Source: Winogradskyella sp. (lineage in GTDB: Bacteria; Bacteroidota; Bacteroidia; Flavobacteriales; Flavobacteriaceae). From it: a stretch of DNA of 64,000 nucleotides. The stretch covers positions 124,001-188,000 of the forward strand of contig NZ_JABSSU010000008.1 in assembly GCF_013213835.1 (NCBI RefSeq), read 5' to 3'. Below the pieces are notes generated by a model. It was given only the letters and a program-made list of their open reading frames with translations, made no database searches and was not told where the DNA came from. Below are positions 9,101 to 17,437 of the stretch, piece after piece; position 1 is the first letter of the stretch, and each line of letters opens with the position of its first letter. The translations under genes and the position numbers were made by a program.

Positions 9101-10075
9101 ATGATTTATATGAAGTTAACGAGATTGTTTTCTGTTTTAATGTTTGTTTCTTTTTTGGTGTCTTGCGAGGAAGATTCAAAGCTTGAAAAAGAAATTTCAA
9201 ATGTTGAGGTTCAATTCGATATAGAACGTTTTGATAAAGTATATGCCAATGCAGATTCTAAAGATTTGCCAAATCTTAAAAAAACATTCCCATTTTTGTT
9301 TTCTAAGCATATACCAGATTCTGTTTGGGTTCAGAGAATGCAAGACACTTTGCAGCAAGAATTATCCCAAGAGGTATCTGCTAAGTTTCAAGATTTAAAG
9401 AATTCTAAAGCCGACTTACAAAACTTATTTCAACATTTAAAGTATTATGACCAAAGCTTTTCAATACCGCGAGTAGTAACTTTAACTAACTATGTTGATT
9501 ATAGAAATAAAACAATTGTTACGGACTCAATTGTGCTTATTGCATTAGACAATTTTTTAGGTGGTGAGCATAGATTTTATCAAAGTATTCCTCAATATTT
9601 GTCAGAGAATATGCGAGATGATTTAATTGTTGTAAATGTTGCAGAACAGTACGCTAAGAAATATATCTTTCAGCCAAAAAGGCAAACCTTTTTAGATGAA
9701 ATGATTTACTTCGGAAAACTACATTATTTTAAAGATATTATGATTCCTTTTAAGTCAGATGCTAGTAAAATAGAGTATACCGAAGAAGAATTAAAGTGGG
9801 CAGAAGCAAATGAAAGTGCTATATGGAGTTATTTTATAGAAAAAGAACTGCTTTATAGTACAGATAGTAAATTACCTGGTAGATTTATTGCTAATGCACC
9901 TTTTTCCAAGTTTTATTTGGAATTGGATAATGAATCGCCCGGAAGATTAGGTCAGTATATTGGTTGGCAAATTGTTAAGACCTATGCCAAAAGAACAGGT
10001 GATAATGTTTTTGATATCATGAAAATGCAACCAGAAGAATTATTTAGAAAATCGAATTTTAAACCCAAGAAATAA
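9101..10075 (+). CDS. gldB: Gliding motility lipoprotein GldB
   Basis: Lipoprotein required for gliding motility in flavobacteria. The ATG at 9101 (MIYMKLTRLF) or the one at 9110 is the likely start. The open frame extends to 9002, but that would read through the promoter. A lipoprotein signal with lipobox LVSC and Glu-Glu-Asp after the cysteine lies in the first 22 residues. The body matches the GldB family: VEVQFDIERFDKVYANA, FPFLFSKHIPDSVW, and near the C-terminus PGRLGQYIGWQIVKTYAKR. The stop codon overlaps the gldC start (TAATG), so the two genes are coupled. Confidence 0.93.
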   Translation: MIYMKLTRLFSVLMFVSFLVSCEEDSKLEKEISNVEVQFDIERFDKVYANADSKDLPNLKKTFPFLFSKHIPDSVWVQRMQDTLQQELSQEVSAKFQDLKNSKADLQNLFQHLKYYDQSFSIPRVVTLTNYVDYRNKTIVTDSIVLIALDNFLGGEHRFYQSIPQYLSENMRDDLIVVNVAEQYAKKYIFQPKRQTFLDEMIYFGKLHYFKDIMIPFKSDASKIEYTEEELKWAEANESAIWSYFIEKELLYSTDSKLPGRFIANAPFSKFYLELDNESPGRLGQYIGWQIVKTYAKRTGDNVFDIMKMQPEELFRKSNFKPKK

Positions 10076-10413
10076 TGGCAAACAATATAAAGTCAAAAAT
10101 AGAATTGAACGTAGAGCTCGATGAAAATCGTGTGCCGGAAAAATTAAGATGGTCTGCTGAGGATGGAGGTATAAATAATGAAGAAGCAAAGGCGCTAATG
10201 TTGTCAGTATGGGATAGCAATGCACAAGAAACTTTAAAAATAGATCTTTGGACAAAAGATATGCCTGTTGACGAGATGAAACAGTTTTTTCATCAAACTT
10301 TAGTCACTATGAGTGACACTTTTATGAGGGCAACTCAAGATGAAAAAATGACAGCAACAATGAAAGATTTTTGCGATTATTTTGCCGAAAAATTAGAGCT
10401 TAAGAAGAAGTAA
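10075..10413 (+). CDS. gldC: Gliding motility protein GldC
   Basis: Small soluble protein of 112 residues, encoded right behind gldB as in other flavobacteria. Recognisable blocks are KSKIELNVELDENRVPEKLRW and the C-terminal MKDFCDYFAEKLELKKK. It has no signal peptide. The TAATG overlap with gldB indicates translational coupling. Its 3' end overlaps the convergent gene by 14 bp. In Flavobacterium johnsoniae, GldC supports but is not essential for gliding (family knowledge). Confidence 0.93.
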   Translation: MANNIKSKIELNVELDENRVPEKLRWSAEDGGINNEEAKALMLSVWDSNAQETLKIDLWTKDMPVDEMKQFFHQTLVTMSDTFMRATQDEKMTATMKDFCDYFAEKLELKKK

Positions 10414-11125
10414 TTTCCTTCTGTGGCTTAGAATCGTAAAAAGGCGTTGAGTTGAAAAATTCAGCGTCTTTTGTTGTGTAATCATTTGGGTTAATGCGTT
10501 TATGTCTCAAAAAAGCAGAGGTGTCATAAACTTCCCAGATCGTTAACATATTTAATCTACCTGCTTTAGATTTTTGATCAATTTTATGTTGTTCAATCAT
10601 CTTTTCAACAGTTTCTTTATCAGCAAGCTTGGTTATTTTACTTGAGCTGTGTCCCTTGTTTATTTTTTTTATTACCCAAAAAAACTTCGCTACTTTGATA
10701 GGTATAATTAGTTGTTTTTCTTTGCCTTCGTGAGGGTTAAAGGATGCCGCGAGGTTTACCTCAGAATTATCACTAGAAAGATCAGGCGTTGCATCGGCTA
10801 ACGAAATGTCTTTATGCCTTATTAATGTTAGAATAATTAATTTCTGATTGACTTTAACTTCAGTTACAAATCGACCTTTAGGAATTTCTGCCAATGGAAT
10901 CTTGGCTGCGGTATCATTAATCTCAAAAGACTTGGTAAAATCATTATTAAAAATTTCAACCTTATAAATAACATTATCGCTAGAAAGTACGAGACTGTCT
11001 CCACTTTTATTCAAATGATGTTTAAGTTCTTTAGCTCTAAAATTAATATTCTGTATTAATGTGGTTTTTTGGCCATAACAAAGTGTAGAAATAAACAGCA
11101 GTATAGCAATACAACTTCTTTTCAT
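10400..11125 (-). CDS. Secreted protein of unknown function
   Basis: Start chosen at 11125 (MKRSCIAILLFISTLCYGQ), because this gives a clean signal peptide ending in YGQ and lies behind a -7 box at 11189-11196. The longer frame adds 38 residues that look untranslated. The mature protein of about 220 residues is probably periplasmic or surface-exposed. It is rich in beta-strand in the first half (VIYKVEIFNNDFTKSFEIND, GRFVTEVKVNQKLIILTLIRH) with a more basic, helical second half. I do not recognise a family. It converges on gldC with a 14-bp overlap. Confidence 0.65.
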   Translation of the reverse strand: MKRSCIAILLFISTLCYGQKTTLIQNINFRAKELKHHLNKSGDSLVLSSDNVIYKVEIFNNDFTKSFEINDTAAKIPLAEIPKGRFVTEVKVNQKLIILTLIRHKDISLADATPDLSSDNSEVNLAASFNPHEGKEKQLIIPIKVAKFFWVIKKINKGHSSSKITKLADKETVEKMIEQHKIDQKSKAGRLNMLTIWEVYDTSAFLRHKRINPNDYTTKDAEFFNSTPFYDSKPQKEITSS

Positions 11126-11188
11126 AATAAGTAGGTTTTGGTTTGGGTACTTTTTAAAATTCTGTTGAGGGGAAAGAATCTTTAAAAA

Positions 11189-11196
11189 CAAAATTA
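11189..11196 (-). promoter_or_regulatory. -7 box (TAATTTTG) of the secreted-protein gene
   Basis: Exact TANNTTTG match on the minus strand, about 64 bp before the start at 11125. No convincing -33 element. Confidence 0.45.
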
Positions 11197-11401
11197 TACA
11201 CATAAATAGTTTTAAATATTTAAAAGAGATATTCTGCAAATTTTTGAGATGAATGGCAATGCTATTCGGTTTAATGCAAAAAATTAGGGATTAAACGTGA
11301 ATCAAAATCAACATGTTAGAGTTGTATTTTTTTAAATTTCTAGTTACGTTTTGATAACTAAGAAGTGATATTTTTTTAATAAATAAAATCAGTCAAAAGT
11401 G

Positions 11402-11409
11402 TAGATTTG
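11402..11409 (+). promoter_or_regulatory. -7 box (TAGATTTG) of the DUF4230-tetR operon
   Basis: Exact TANNTTTG match. The operator-like palindrome begins 13 bp downstream, so it would cover the transcription start or early transcribed region. Confidence 0.55.
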
Positions 11410-11422
11410 TGATGCTATTAAT

Positions 11423-11440
11423 CATTGACAAACATTAGTT
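11423..11440 (+). promoter_or_regulatory. Candidate TetR operator, site 1 (autoregulation)
   Basis: Reads CATTGACAAACATTAGTT. The last 13 bases (ACAAACATTAGTT) are identical to site 3 at 24632-24649, and the right half ATTAGTT resembles that of site 2. The left half is degenerate. Its position right after a -7 box fits repression of the regulator's own operon. Confidence 0.6.
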
Positions 11441-11503
11441 AGATCTTCACATGAGAAGAGAACTAGTGTTTTTTTTTATCTTATTTCTGATTAACTTAGC
11501 TTT

Positions 11504-12124
11504 ATGCGAAAAATTTTATTTGGTGTAGTTATTGCATTAATAATCCTATTTACTTTCAAATATTGCGGAGATCAAAACAATACCAAGATTTCTATCCAAG
11601 AGAACTCAGCTTTAATACAAGAGCAGATTAATAATGTTGGTAAATTGGTAGTTACTGAAGGACATTTTAGTGAAGTTATTACATATCAACAATCTAAATC
11701 CATGTTTAATAATTGGTACAATCCTAATAAAAAAGCAGTGGTTATTGTCAATGCTGATGTTACAGTTGCTTATGACTTAAGTAAAATTGAGTTTGATATA
11801 GATAGTGAGAGTAAGGTTTTGAGAATAAAAAATATTCCTAAAGAAGAAATAAAGATAAGTCCAGAGTTGGAGTACTACGATATGGATTCTGATTTTTTAA
11901 ATCCTTTTGAACCTGAAGATTATAATAAAATAGCAGAAACAGTTAAGTCTTCAATAGCCAAAAAGGTAGAACAGTCAGATTTAAAATCCAATGCAGAAAA
12001 TAGGCTAATAAGTGAATTATCTAAATTTTTTATACTTACCAATTCTCTGGGTTGGGAATTGCAGTATAACCAATCACCTATTTCAAATATTGAACAATTT
12101 AAATCAATAGACTTCAAGCTTTGA
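11504..12124 (+). CDS. DUF4230 domain protein, membrane-anchored
   Basis: Protein of 206 residues with one N-terminal membrane helix (about 4-20, ILFGVVIALIILFTFKYC) and an extracytoplasmic DUF4230 domain. The family signature is visible as NNVGKLVVTEGHFSEVITYQ, then KKAVVIVNADVTVAYDLSKIEFDID and SLGWELQY. The function of DUF4230 is unknown. The stop overlaps the TTG start of the TetR gene (TTGA), so the two are coupled, and a role connected with the paa regulon is possible but not shown. Confidence 0.85.
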   Translation: MRKILFGVVIALIILFTFKYCGDQNNTKISIQENSALIQEQINNVGKLVVTEGHFSEVITYQQSKSMFNNWYNPNKKAVVIVNADVTVAYDLSKIEFDIDSESKVLRIKNIPKEEIKISPELEYYDMDSDFLNPFEPEDYNKIAETVKSSIAKKVEQSDLKSNAENRLISELSKFFILTNSLGWELQYNQSPISNIEQFKSIDFKL

Positions 12125-12693
12125 GAAAACTAGAGACACGCAAAGAAGAAATAGTAAGAGTAGCGGCTCAATTATTTAAAGAAAAGGGTTATAGCGCCGT
12201 TACAATGCGAGATCTAGCTGCAGAAATGGGCATAAAAGCTGCAAGTTTATACAATCATATAACTTCAAAACAAGATATTTTACAAACTATAATTATTTCT
12301 CTTGCAGAAGAATTTACTGAAGGGATGAATAAGGTTATTCGTTCCGAAAAATCTAGTATCGAAAAATTAAAAAAAATTGTTCAGCTTCATGTGACTATTG
12401 CTTCAGCTAATACTAATGGTATGGCTTCTTTAAATACAGATTGGATGCATTTAGAAGATCAATTAGAGTATTATTTAAAATTGCGTAATGATTACGAACA
12501 GAATTTTTTGGTAATCATTAAGGAAGGTGTAAAAAATTTAGAAATAAAGTCAAAGAATCCTGAGGTTATCATGTTTTCCATGCTATCCACTTTAAGGTCT
12601 TTGTATTTATGGCTTCCAAATAAAGAAGATGTGAGTTCTAGTGACCTTGCCCTTCATCTTAGTGAAATTCTAATAGAAGGAATTAACAAATAG
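12121..12693 (+). CDS. TetR/AcrR-family regulator, likely repressor of the paa island
   Basis: Regulator of 190 residues. The start is TTG, overlapping the previous stop as TTGA; the sequence RKLETRKEEIVRVAAQLFKEKGY begins the domain directly, which supports it. The helix-turn-helix is at about 7-55 (FKEKGYSAVTMRDLAAEMGIKAASLYNHITSKQDIL). The C-terminal ligand domain is divergent, as usual. The gene directly precedes paaE. By analogy with TetR-type PaaR proteins it may release DNA on binding phenylacetyl-CoA (inference). Three copies of a palindrome in the island are its candidate sites. Confidence 0.88.
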   Translation: MRKLETRKEEIVRVAAQLFKEKGYSAVTMRDLAAEMGIKAASLYNHITSKQDILQTIIISLAEEFTEGMNKVIRSEKSSIEKLKKIVQLHVTIASANTNGMASLNTDWMHLEDQLEYYLKLRNDYEQNFLVIIKEGVKNLEIKSKNPEVIMFSMLSTLRSLYLWLPNKEDVSSSDLALHLSEILIEGINK

Positions 12694-12709
12694 TTTAGAT
12701 TTATTTTTT

Positions 12710-12717
12710 TAACTTTG
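12710..12717 (+). promoter_or_regulatory. -7 box (TAACTTTG) of the paa operon promoter
   Basis: Exact TANNTTTG match between the tetR stop and paaE. The perfect palindrome at 12725-12742 starts 8 bp downstream, at the expected transcription start. Confidence 0.65.
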
Positions 12718-12724
12718 TTACCTA

Positions 12725-12742
12725 AACTAACGATTGTTAGTT
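12725..12742 (+). promoter_or_regulatory. Candidate TetR operator, site 2 (paa operon)
   Basis: AACTAACGATTGTTAGTT: a perfect 7-bp inverted repeat around 4 bases (8 bp if the flanking A/T pair is counted). It overlaps the predicted transcription start of paaE, the classical place for a repressor. Confidence 0.7.
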
Positions 12743-12779
12743 TTTATTTTTAAGTTTTTCGATAACGTTTTCGTAGGCT

Positions 12780-13853
12780 ATGGCAGAATTTTACAATATA
12801 GAGGTAGAAGATATTCATAAAGAAACATCAGACACATCTGTAATTACTTTGAATGTACCAGATAACTTGCAAGACCAATTTAAGTTTAGACAAGGGCAGC
12901 ATTTAACTTTAAAAGCCATCATTAATGGTGAAGACGTGAGAAGATCATATTCATTGTGTTCAAGTCCTCTAGAAAATAAATGGCAAGTAGCGGTGAAACA
13001 AATACCCGAAGGTAAATTTTCTACCTATGTCAATACTTTTTTAAGAAAAGGTGATGATTTGGAAGTAATGCCACCAAGTGGAAATTTTGGTATTGACACG
13101 AATTCAGAAAATGCTAAGAACTATCTGTTTTTTGCCGCAGGAAGTGGTATTACTCCAGTAATATCTATGATAAAGTCACATTTAGCACAAGAACAGCAAT
13201 CTACCTGTAAATTATTTTATGTCAATAAGACTGCAAAATCAATTATCTTTAAGGAAGAGTTAGAACAGTTGCGCAATAAATACTTCGGAAGGTTAGAAAT
13301 CTACTATTTTTTAACTCAAGAAAGAAGAGATATAGAATTGTTTAATGGTCGTTTTGACGATGATAAAATGCAAATACTATGTAGGACTTTTATTGACATT
13401 CCAGATACCAACGAAGTTTTTCTTTGCGGACCAGAACAAATGGTAAATTATGTGAGCGAGTATTTGATAGCGAAAGGTTTATCTAAAGATTTAGTGCATT
13501 ACGAACTGTTTGTAAGTGGGTTATCAGAGGAAGATATTAAAAGAGCTGATAGACTGTCTAAACAAAACGTTGAAGGTATTGAAGTAACAGTTTTAGATGG
13601 AGGAAAGGAGTTTGTATTTACAATGACAAAAGAGTACGATAATATTTTGGATGCCGCCTTAGGTGCAGGTGCAGATTTACCTTTTGCTTGTAAAGGTGGT
13701 GTTTGTAGTACTTGTAAATGCGAAGTTAAAGATGGTGAAGTAGAGATGAAGATCAATTATGCTTTAGATGAAAAAGAAGTTTCTCAAAATCTAGTACTAA
13801 GTTGTCAGGCTGTACCAACAAGCGATAAAGTAGTTGTTGATTTTGACGTTTAA
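12780..13853 (+). CDS. paaE: Phenylacetyl-CoA epoxidase reductase subunit PaaE
   Basis: Passes electrons from NADPH to the PaaABC diiron epoxidase that turns phenylacetyl-CoA into its 1,2-epoxide. The FAD domain (about 1-105) has RRSYSLCSSP. The nucleotide domain (about 110-235) has FFAAGSGITPVISMI and FLCGPEQMV. The plant-type 2Fe-2S domain (about 265-357) has Cys304, Cys309, Cys312 and Cys342. The length of 357 is typical. It is the first gene of the paa cluster, behind an operator-like palindrome. In enterobacteria paaE comes last (paaABCDE), so its position at the head is a lineage feature. Confidence 0.95.
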   Translation: MAEFYNIEVEDIHKETSDTSVITLNVPDNLQDQFKFRQGQHLTLKAIINGEDVRRSYSLCSSPLENKWQVAVKQIPEGKFSTYVNTFLRKGDDLEVMPPSGNFGIDTNSENAKNYLFFAAGSGITPVISMIKSHLAQEQQSTCKLFYVNKTAKSIIFKEELEQLRNKYFGRLEIYYFLTQERRDIELFNGRFDDDKMQILCRTFIDIPDTNEVFLCGPEQMVNYVSEYLIAKGLSKDLVHYELFVSGLSEEDIKRADRLSKQNVEGIEVTVLDGGKEFVFTMTKEYDNILDAALGAGADLPFACKGGVCSTCKCEVKDGEVEMKINYALDEKEVSQNLVLSCQAVPTSDKVVVDFDV

Positions 13854-13961
13854 GGAAAAAGATATTACAAACCCAAGTTGAAGGGTTATAAAATATATTG
13901 AAAAAGAAGAATAAATATCACAAGCTATTTGGCATAAGCAAATAGTTAAAAGTTAAGGATT

Positions 13962-14918
13962 ATGAGTGAAGAACAGATTAAAAGTTTAGAAAGACATTTT
14001 AATGAGCGCATTGCAAACGATGAGAAAATTGAACCGAAAGATTGGATGCCAGAAAAGTATCGTAAAACTCACATACGACAAATTTCTCAGCATGCGCATT
14101 CAGAGATTGTTGGAATGTTGCCAGAAGGCAATTGGATAACAAGAGCTCCTTCATTAAGACGTAAAGTCGCTTTATTGGCAAAAGTACAGGATGAAGCTGG
14201 TCATGGACTATACCTTTACAGTGCATGCGAAACTTTAGGTGTGTCGAGGGATGAATTGTATGAACAATTACACACCGGAAAAGCTAAATATTCAAGCATC
14301 TTTAACTATCCAGCATTAACTTGGGCTGATATGGGAGCTATTGGGTGGCTTGTTGATGGGGCTGCAATTATTAATCAAGTACCACTTTGTAATACATCTT
14401 ATGGTCCTTATGCAAGGGCAATGATTCGTGTGTGTAAAGAAGAAAGCTTTCACCAAAGACAAGGGTTTGAGATTATGCTAAAACTTTGTAACGGCACACC
14501 AGAACAGAAAGAAATGGCGCAAGATGCTCTTAATAGATGGTGGTGGCCTAGTTTAATGATGTTAGGTCCAACAGATGACAAATCGGTGCATACAGAACAA
14601 TCGATGAAGTGGAAATTAAAGCGTAAAACAAATGATGAATTACGTCAGCAATTTATTGATCAAACCGTTCCTCAAGCAGATGTCTTAGGACTTACGGTTC
14701 CAGATAAAGACTTAAAGTGGAATGAAGAACGTCAGAGTTACGATTTCGGAGAAATAGATTGGGAAGAGTTTTGGCAAGTAGTCAAAGGTCATGGACCAAT
14801 GAATAAAGAAAGAATGAAGGCTAGAGTTGGTGCTTGGGAACGTGGTGAATGGGTTAGAGAAGCGGCAATGGCTCATGCAGAAAAGAAACAAAAGCGAAAA
14901 GAAAAGCAAGCAGTTTAA
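13962..14918 (+). CDS. paaA: Phenylacetyl-CoA epoxidase catalytic subunit PaaA
   Basis: Diiron oxygenase subunit that epoxidises the aromatic ring of phenylacetyl-CoA, working with PaaB, PaaC and PaaE. The ferritin-like four-helix core has iron-ligand motifs [15 protein letters not shown] (near 79-93) and [13 protein letters not shown] (near 158-170). The block [24 protein letters not shown] is highly typical. The 318 residues match the family. It lies 108 bp after paaE and is followed by paaB. Confidence 0.97.
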   Translation: MSEEQIKSLERHFNERIANDEKIEPKDWMPEKYRKTHIRQISQHAHSEIVGMLPEGNWITRAPSLRRKVALLAKVQDEAGHGLYLYSACETLGVSRDELYEQLHTGKAKYSSIFNYPALTWADMGAIGWLVDGAAIINQVPLCNTSYGPYARAMIRVCKEESFHQRQGFEIMLKLCNGTPEQKEMAQDALNRWWWPSLMMLGPTDDKSVHTEQSMKWKLKRKTNDELRQQFIDQTVPQADVLGLTVPDKDLKWNEERQSYDFGEIDWEEFWQVVKGHGPMNKERMKARVGAWERGEWVREAAMAHAEKKQKRKEKQAV

Positions 14919-14993
14919 TTAGGATGTCAGTTTTAAGTAATGAGACTCTAGATTATTCTCAATACTAAATGCTAACATCTCAACACTAATAAT

Positions 14994-15281
14994 ATGTCAT
15001 CAAAAAATTGGCCTCTTTGGGAAATCTTCGTCAGAAGTAAAAACGGATTAGAACACAGGCACTTCGGAAGTCTTCACGCCGCAGATGCCGAAATGGCGTT
15101 AGAAAATGCAAGGGATGTTTATACACGTAGAAACGAAGGTGTGAGTATTTGGGTTGTTGAGTCAAAACATATCACGGCGTCAAATCCAGAAAATAATGGT
15201 GAATTATTTGAACCTGCTCAAGATAAAGTATATCGTCATCCAACATTTTATGATGTGCCTGATGATGTAAAACACATGTAA
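14994..15281 (+). CDS. paaB: Phenylacetyl-CoA epoxidase subunit PaaB
   Basis: Small structural subunit (95 residues) that bridges the PaaAC heterodimers in the epoxidase complex (family knowledge). Recognised by WPLWEIFVRSKNGLEHRHFG, then SLHAADAEMALENARDVYTRR and EGVSIWVVES, with a C-terminal HPTFYDVPDDVKHM. No catalytic residues are expected. It sits 75 bp after paaA, behind an AT-rich spacer, and 49 bp before paaC, behind a degenerate repeat. Confidence 0.96.
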   Translation: MSSKNWPLWEIFVRSKNGLEHRHFGSLHAADAEMALENARDVYTRRNEGVSIWVVESKHITASNPENNGELFEPAQDKVYRHPTFYDVPDDVKHM

Positions 15282-15282
15282 T

Positions 15283-15307
15283 TTTCCTTCGAAAGCAGGA
15301 CTCTCAA
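15283..15307. repeat. Degenerate copy of the TTCCTGCGAAAGCAGGAATCT hairpin repeat
   Basis: TTTTCCTTCGAAAGCAGGACTCTCAA in the paaB-paaC gap resembles the intact copies at 25971, 26017 and 27259, with several substitutions. Confidence 0.5.
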
Positions 15308-15330
15308 TCAAGTTTAATTTCAATTTCAAA

Positions 15331-16083
15331 ATGAATTCAAATTTATATAATTATATTCTAGGTATAGCGGACAATAGCCTTATTCTTGGGCAGAGGCTTG
15401 GTGAGCTTTGTGGTCATGGTCCTACTTTAGAAACAGATATTGCTGGAACAAATATTTCACTTGATTTATTTGGGCAAGTACGCAGTTATTTTCAGTACGC
15501 AGCTAAAATAGCAGGAGATGGAAGGACTGAAGATGATATTGCCATGCTAAGAAAAGAGAGAGAATACAAAAATGTATTATTGGTAGAGCAACCAAATACA
15601 AATTTTGCTTACACCATTGGAAGGCAGTTTTTATTTGATGCGTATCATTTAAGCTTCTTAAAAGAGTTACAAAAAAGCGCAGATTTAACACTTTCTGCAA
15701 TAGCAAATAAGAGCATTAAGGAAGTGAGTTATCATGAACGCTTTTCGTCAGATTGGGTAAAGCGGCTAGGCGATGGAACAGATGAGAGTAAAGCAAAAAT
15801 GCAAGAAGCTATTAATGATCTTTGGATGTATACAGATGAGTTGTTTCATCAAACAGACGCAGACAAGGTAATGGTTGAAGAAAGTGTTGGAGTGGATGTA
15901 ACAAAGCTCAAAGATGACTATTACAATTATGTGTCGGAAGTTTTAGAAGAAGCAGGTTTAATAGTTCCAGAAAGCAAATATTTCCATAAAGGAGGTAAGC
16001 AAGGCATTCATACAGAACATTTAGGGTATTTGTTGGCAGATTTACAATACATGCAACGCACCTATCCTAATATGGAATGGTAA
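15331..16083 (+). CDS. paaC: Phenylacetyl-CoA epoxidase structural subunit PaaC
   Basis: Partner of PaaA, a ferritin-like subunit of 250 residues that has lost most iron ligands in the family and stabilises the active subunit. The family blocks seen are IADNSLILGQRLGELCGHGPTLETDIAGTNISLDLFGQ near the start, then PNTNFAYTIGRQFLFDAYHL, EVSYHERFSSDWVKRLGDGTDESK, and the C-terminal KQGIHTEHLGYLLADLQYMQRTYP. It lies between paaB and paaD in one transcriptional direction. Confidence 0.96.
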   Translation: MNSNLYNYILGIADNSLILGQRLGELCGHGPTLETDIAGTNISLDLFGQVRSYFQYAAKIAGDGRTEDDIAMLRKEREYKNVLLVEQPNTNFAYTIGRQFLFDAYHLSFLKELQKSADLTLSAIANKSIKEVSYHERFSSDWVKRLGDGTDESKAKMQEAINDLWMYTDELFHQTDADKVMVEESVGVDVTKLKDDYYNYVSEVLEEAGLIVPESKYFHKGGKQGIHTEHLGYLLADLQYMQRTYPNMEW

Positions 16084-16115
16084 CATTTTCCAGCGAAAGC
16101 AGAAATCTCATAATG
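16084..16115. repeat. Degenerate hairpin repeat in the paaC-paaD gap
   Basis: CATTTTCCAGCGAAAGCAGAAATCTCAT resembles the TTCCTGCGAAAGCAGGAATCT family. It ends a few bases before the paaD start. Confidence 0.45.
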
Positions 16116-16117
16116 CG

Positions 16118-16615
16118 ATGACAACAGAACAAAACATAGAAGACATTTTAATTCCAATTTTGGAAAAAGTCTCTGATCCCGAAATTCCAGTATTATCCAT
16201 TATGGATATGGGAGTTGTACGTTCTGCGAAAGTGATAAATGAAATTGTAAAGGTTGAAATTACACCAACATATAGTGGCTGTCCAGCAATGGATGTTATT
16301 GGAGACGATATAAAAAGCGCTATGAAAAATGCAGGATATAATACAGAAGTAGATTTGATTTTGCATCCTGCTTGGACAACCGATTGGATAACACCAAGAG
16401 GGAGAAGAGCACTTGAAGATTATGGGATTGCAGCGCCATTAGAAGCTGAAGCAGATAAAGAGGTGTTATTAAATGGTAAGCAATTAGTAAAATGTACTAA
16501 TTGCGGATCAACAAATACTAGAATGGTTAGTCAATTTGGTTCAACAGCATGTAAAGCACAATTTCAGTGCAATGACTGTCACGAACCATTCGATTATTTC
16601 AAATGCTTAAAATAA
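16118..16615 (+). CDS. paaD: PaaD, Fe-S assembly-like accessory protein of the epoxidase
   Basis: A MIP18/DUF59-type protein of 165 residues thought to help mature the iron-sulfur or diiron sites of the epoxidase system. The DUF59 core is DPEIPVLSIMDMGVVR, then VEITPTYSGCPAMDVIGDDI. The C-terminal zinc-ribbon has CTNCGSTNT and CNDCHEPFDYFKCLK, so four cysteines are visible with a fifth in the tail. This fits PaaD rather than a generic SufT-like protein. It closes the paaABCD block. Confidence 0.94.
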   Translation: MTTEQNIEDILIPILEKVSDPEIPVLSIMDMGVVRSAKVINEIVKVEITPTYSGCPAMDVIGDDIKSAMKNAGYNTEVDLILHPAWTTDWITPRGRRALEDYGIAAPLEAEADKEVLLNGKQLVKCTNCGSTNTRMVSQFGSTACKAQFQCNDCHEPFDYFKCLK

Positions 16616-16652
16616 ACTTGAATTAAAACATATTCAATTACTCGAAGAATAT

Positions 16653-17435
16653 ATGAGCAAAAGTATTTTATTAGATATCAAAGATGGTGTAGGTTATATT
16701 AAGCTTAATAGACCAGACGTTTTTAATAGCTTTAACAAAGAAATGGCCATAGCAATGCAAGATGCCTTAGATTACTGCAGAAATAGCGTAGAAGTAAGAG
16801 CCATTGTAATTGAAGGAAGCGGAAAAGCATTTTGTGCAGGACAAGACATTGTTGAGATTACTACTCCAGAAATTAATCCGGGATTGAAAAGCATTCTTGA
16901 TAATCATTATAACCCAATTATTTCAAGAATAAGAACAATTGAAAAGCCAATCATTGCTGCTGTTAATGGTGTGGCAGCTGGTGCTGGCGCTAACATAGCT
17001 TTGGCATGTGATGTAGTAGTGGCAAAGGACAATGCAAGTTTTATTCAAGCCTTTAGCAAAATTGGATTGATTCCTGATAGTGCTGGTACATTCTTTTTAC
17101 CAAGGTTAATAGGATTTCAAAAAGCACTAGCTCTATCTATGCTAGGAGATAAAGTATCAGCTGAAGAAGCAGAAAAAATGGGAATGATATACAAGCAAGT
17201 TCCAGCCGATGAGTTCGAGGAGGTGATTAATAAGTTAGCACTAAAACTAGCTAATATGCCTACAAAAGCTCTTGGTCTCATAAAAAAAGCCTTCAACAAA
17301 TCCATGACAAATGATTTGGAGGAACAATTAACACTAGAATCAAAATATCAAATAGAAGCCTCAGAAACTGAAGATTATGCCGAAGGTGTTGCCGCCTTTA
17401 TTGAGAAAAGAAGGCCAACTTTTAAAGGTAAATAA
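16653..17435 (+). CDS. paaG: Epoxyphenylacetyl-CoA isomerase PaaG (crotonase family)
   Basis: Isomerises ring-1,2-epoxyphenylacetyl-CoA to the oxepin-CoA and later shifts double bonds in beta-oxidation. Crotonase fold of 260 residues. The oxyanion loop is GKAFCAGQDI near 58-67. The second loop is NGVAAGAGANIALACDVVVA near 106-125, without the hydratase Glu, and the IGLIPDSAG segment near 142-150 has an Asp in the isomerase position. The gene precedes paaH with only 2 bp between them, so they are co-translated. Confidence 0.9.
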   Translation: MSKSILLDIKDGVGYIKLNRPDVFNSFNKEMAIAMQDALDYCRNSVEVRAIVIEGSGKAFCAGQDIVEITTPEINPGLKSILDNHYNPIISRIRTIEKPIIAAVNGVAAGAGANIALACDVVVAKDNASFIQAFSKIGLIPDSAGTFFLPRLIGFQKALALSMLGDKVSAEEAEKMGMIYKQVPADEFEEVINKLALKLANMPTKALGLIKKAFNKSMTNDLEEQLTLESKYQIEASETEDYAEGVAAFIEKRRPTFKGK

Positions 17436-17437
17436 TA

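Larger units (their letters stand above)
11126..11503. other. Intergenic region with divergent promoters and a TetR-type operator
   Basis: A stretch of 378 bp between divergent genes. It holds a minus-strand -7 box (11189-11196), a plus-strand -7 box (11402-11409) and a palindromic operator-like site (11423-11440). I see no additional gene or RNA. Confidence 0.7.
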
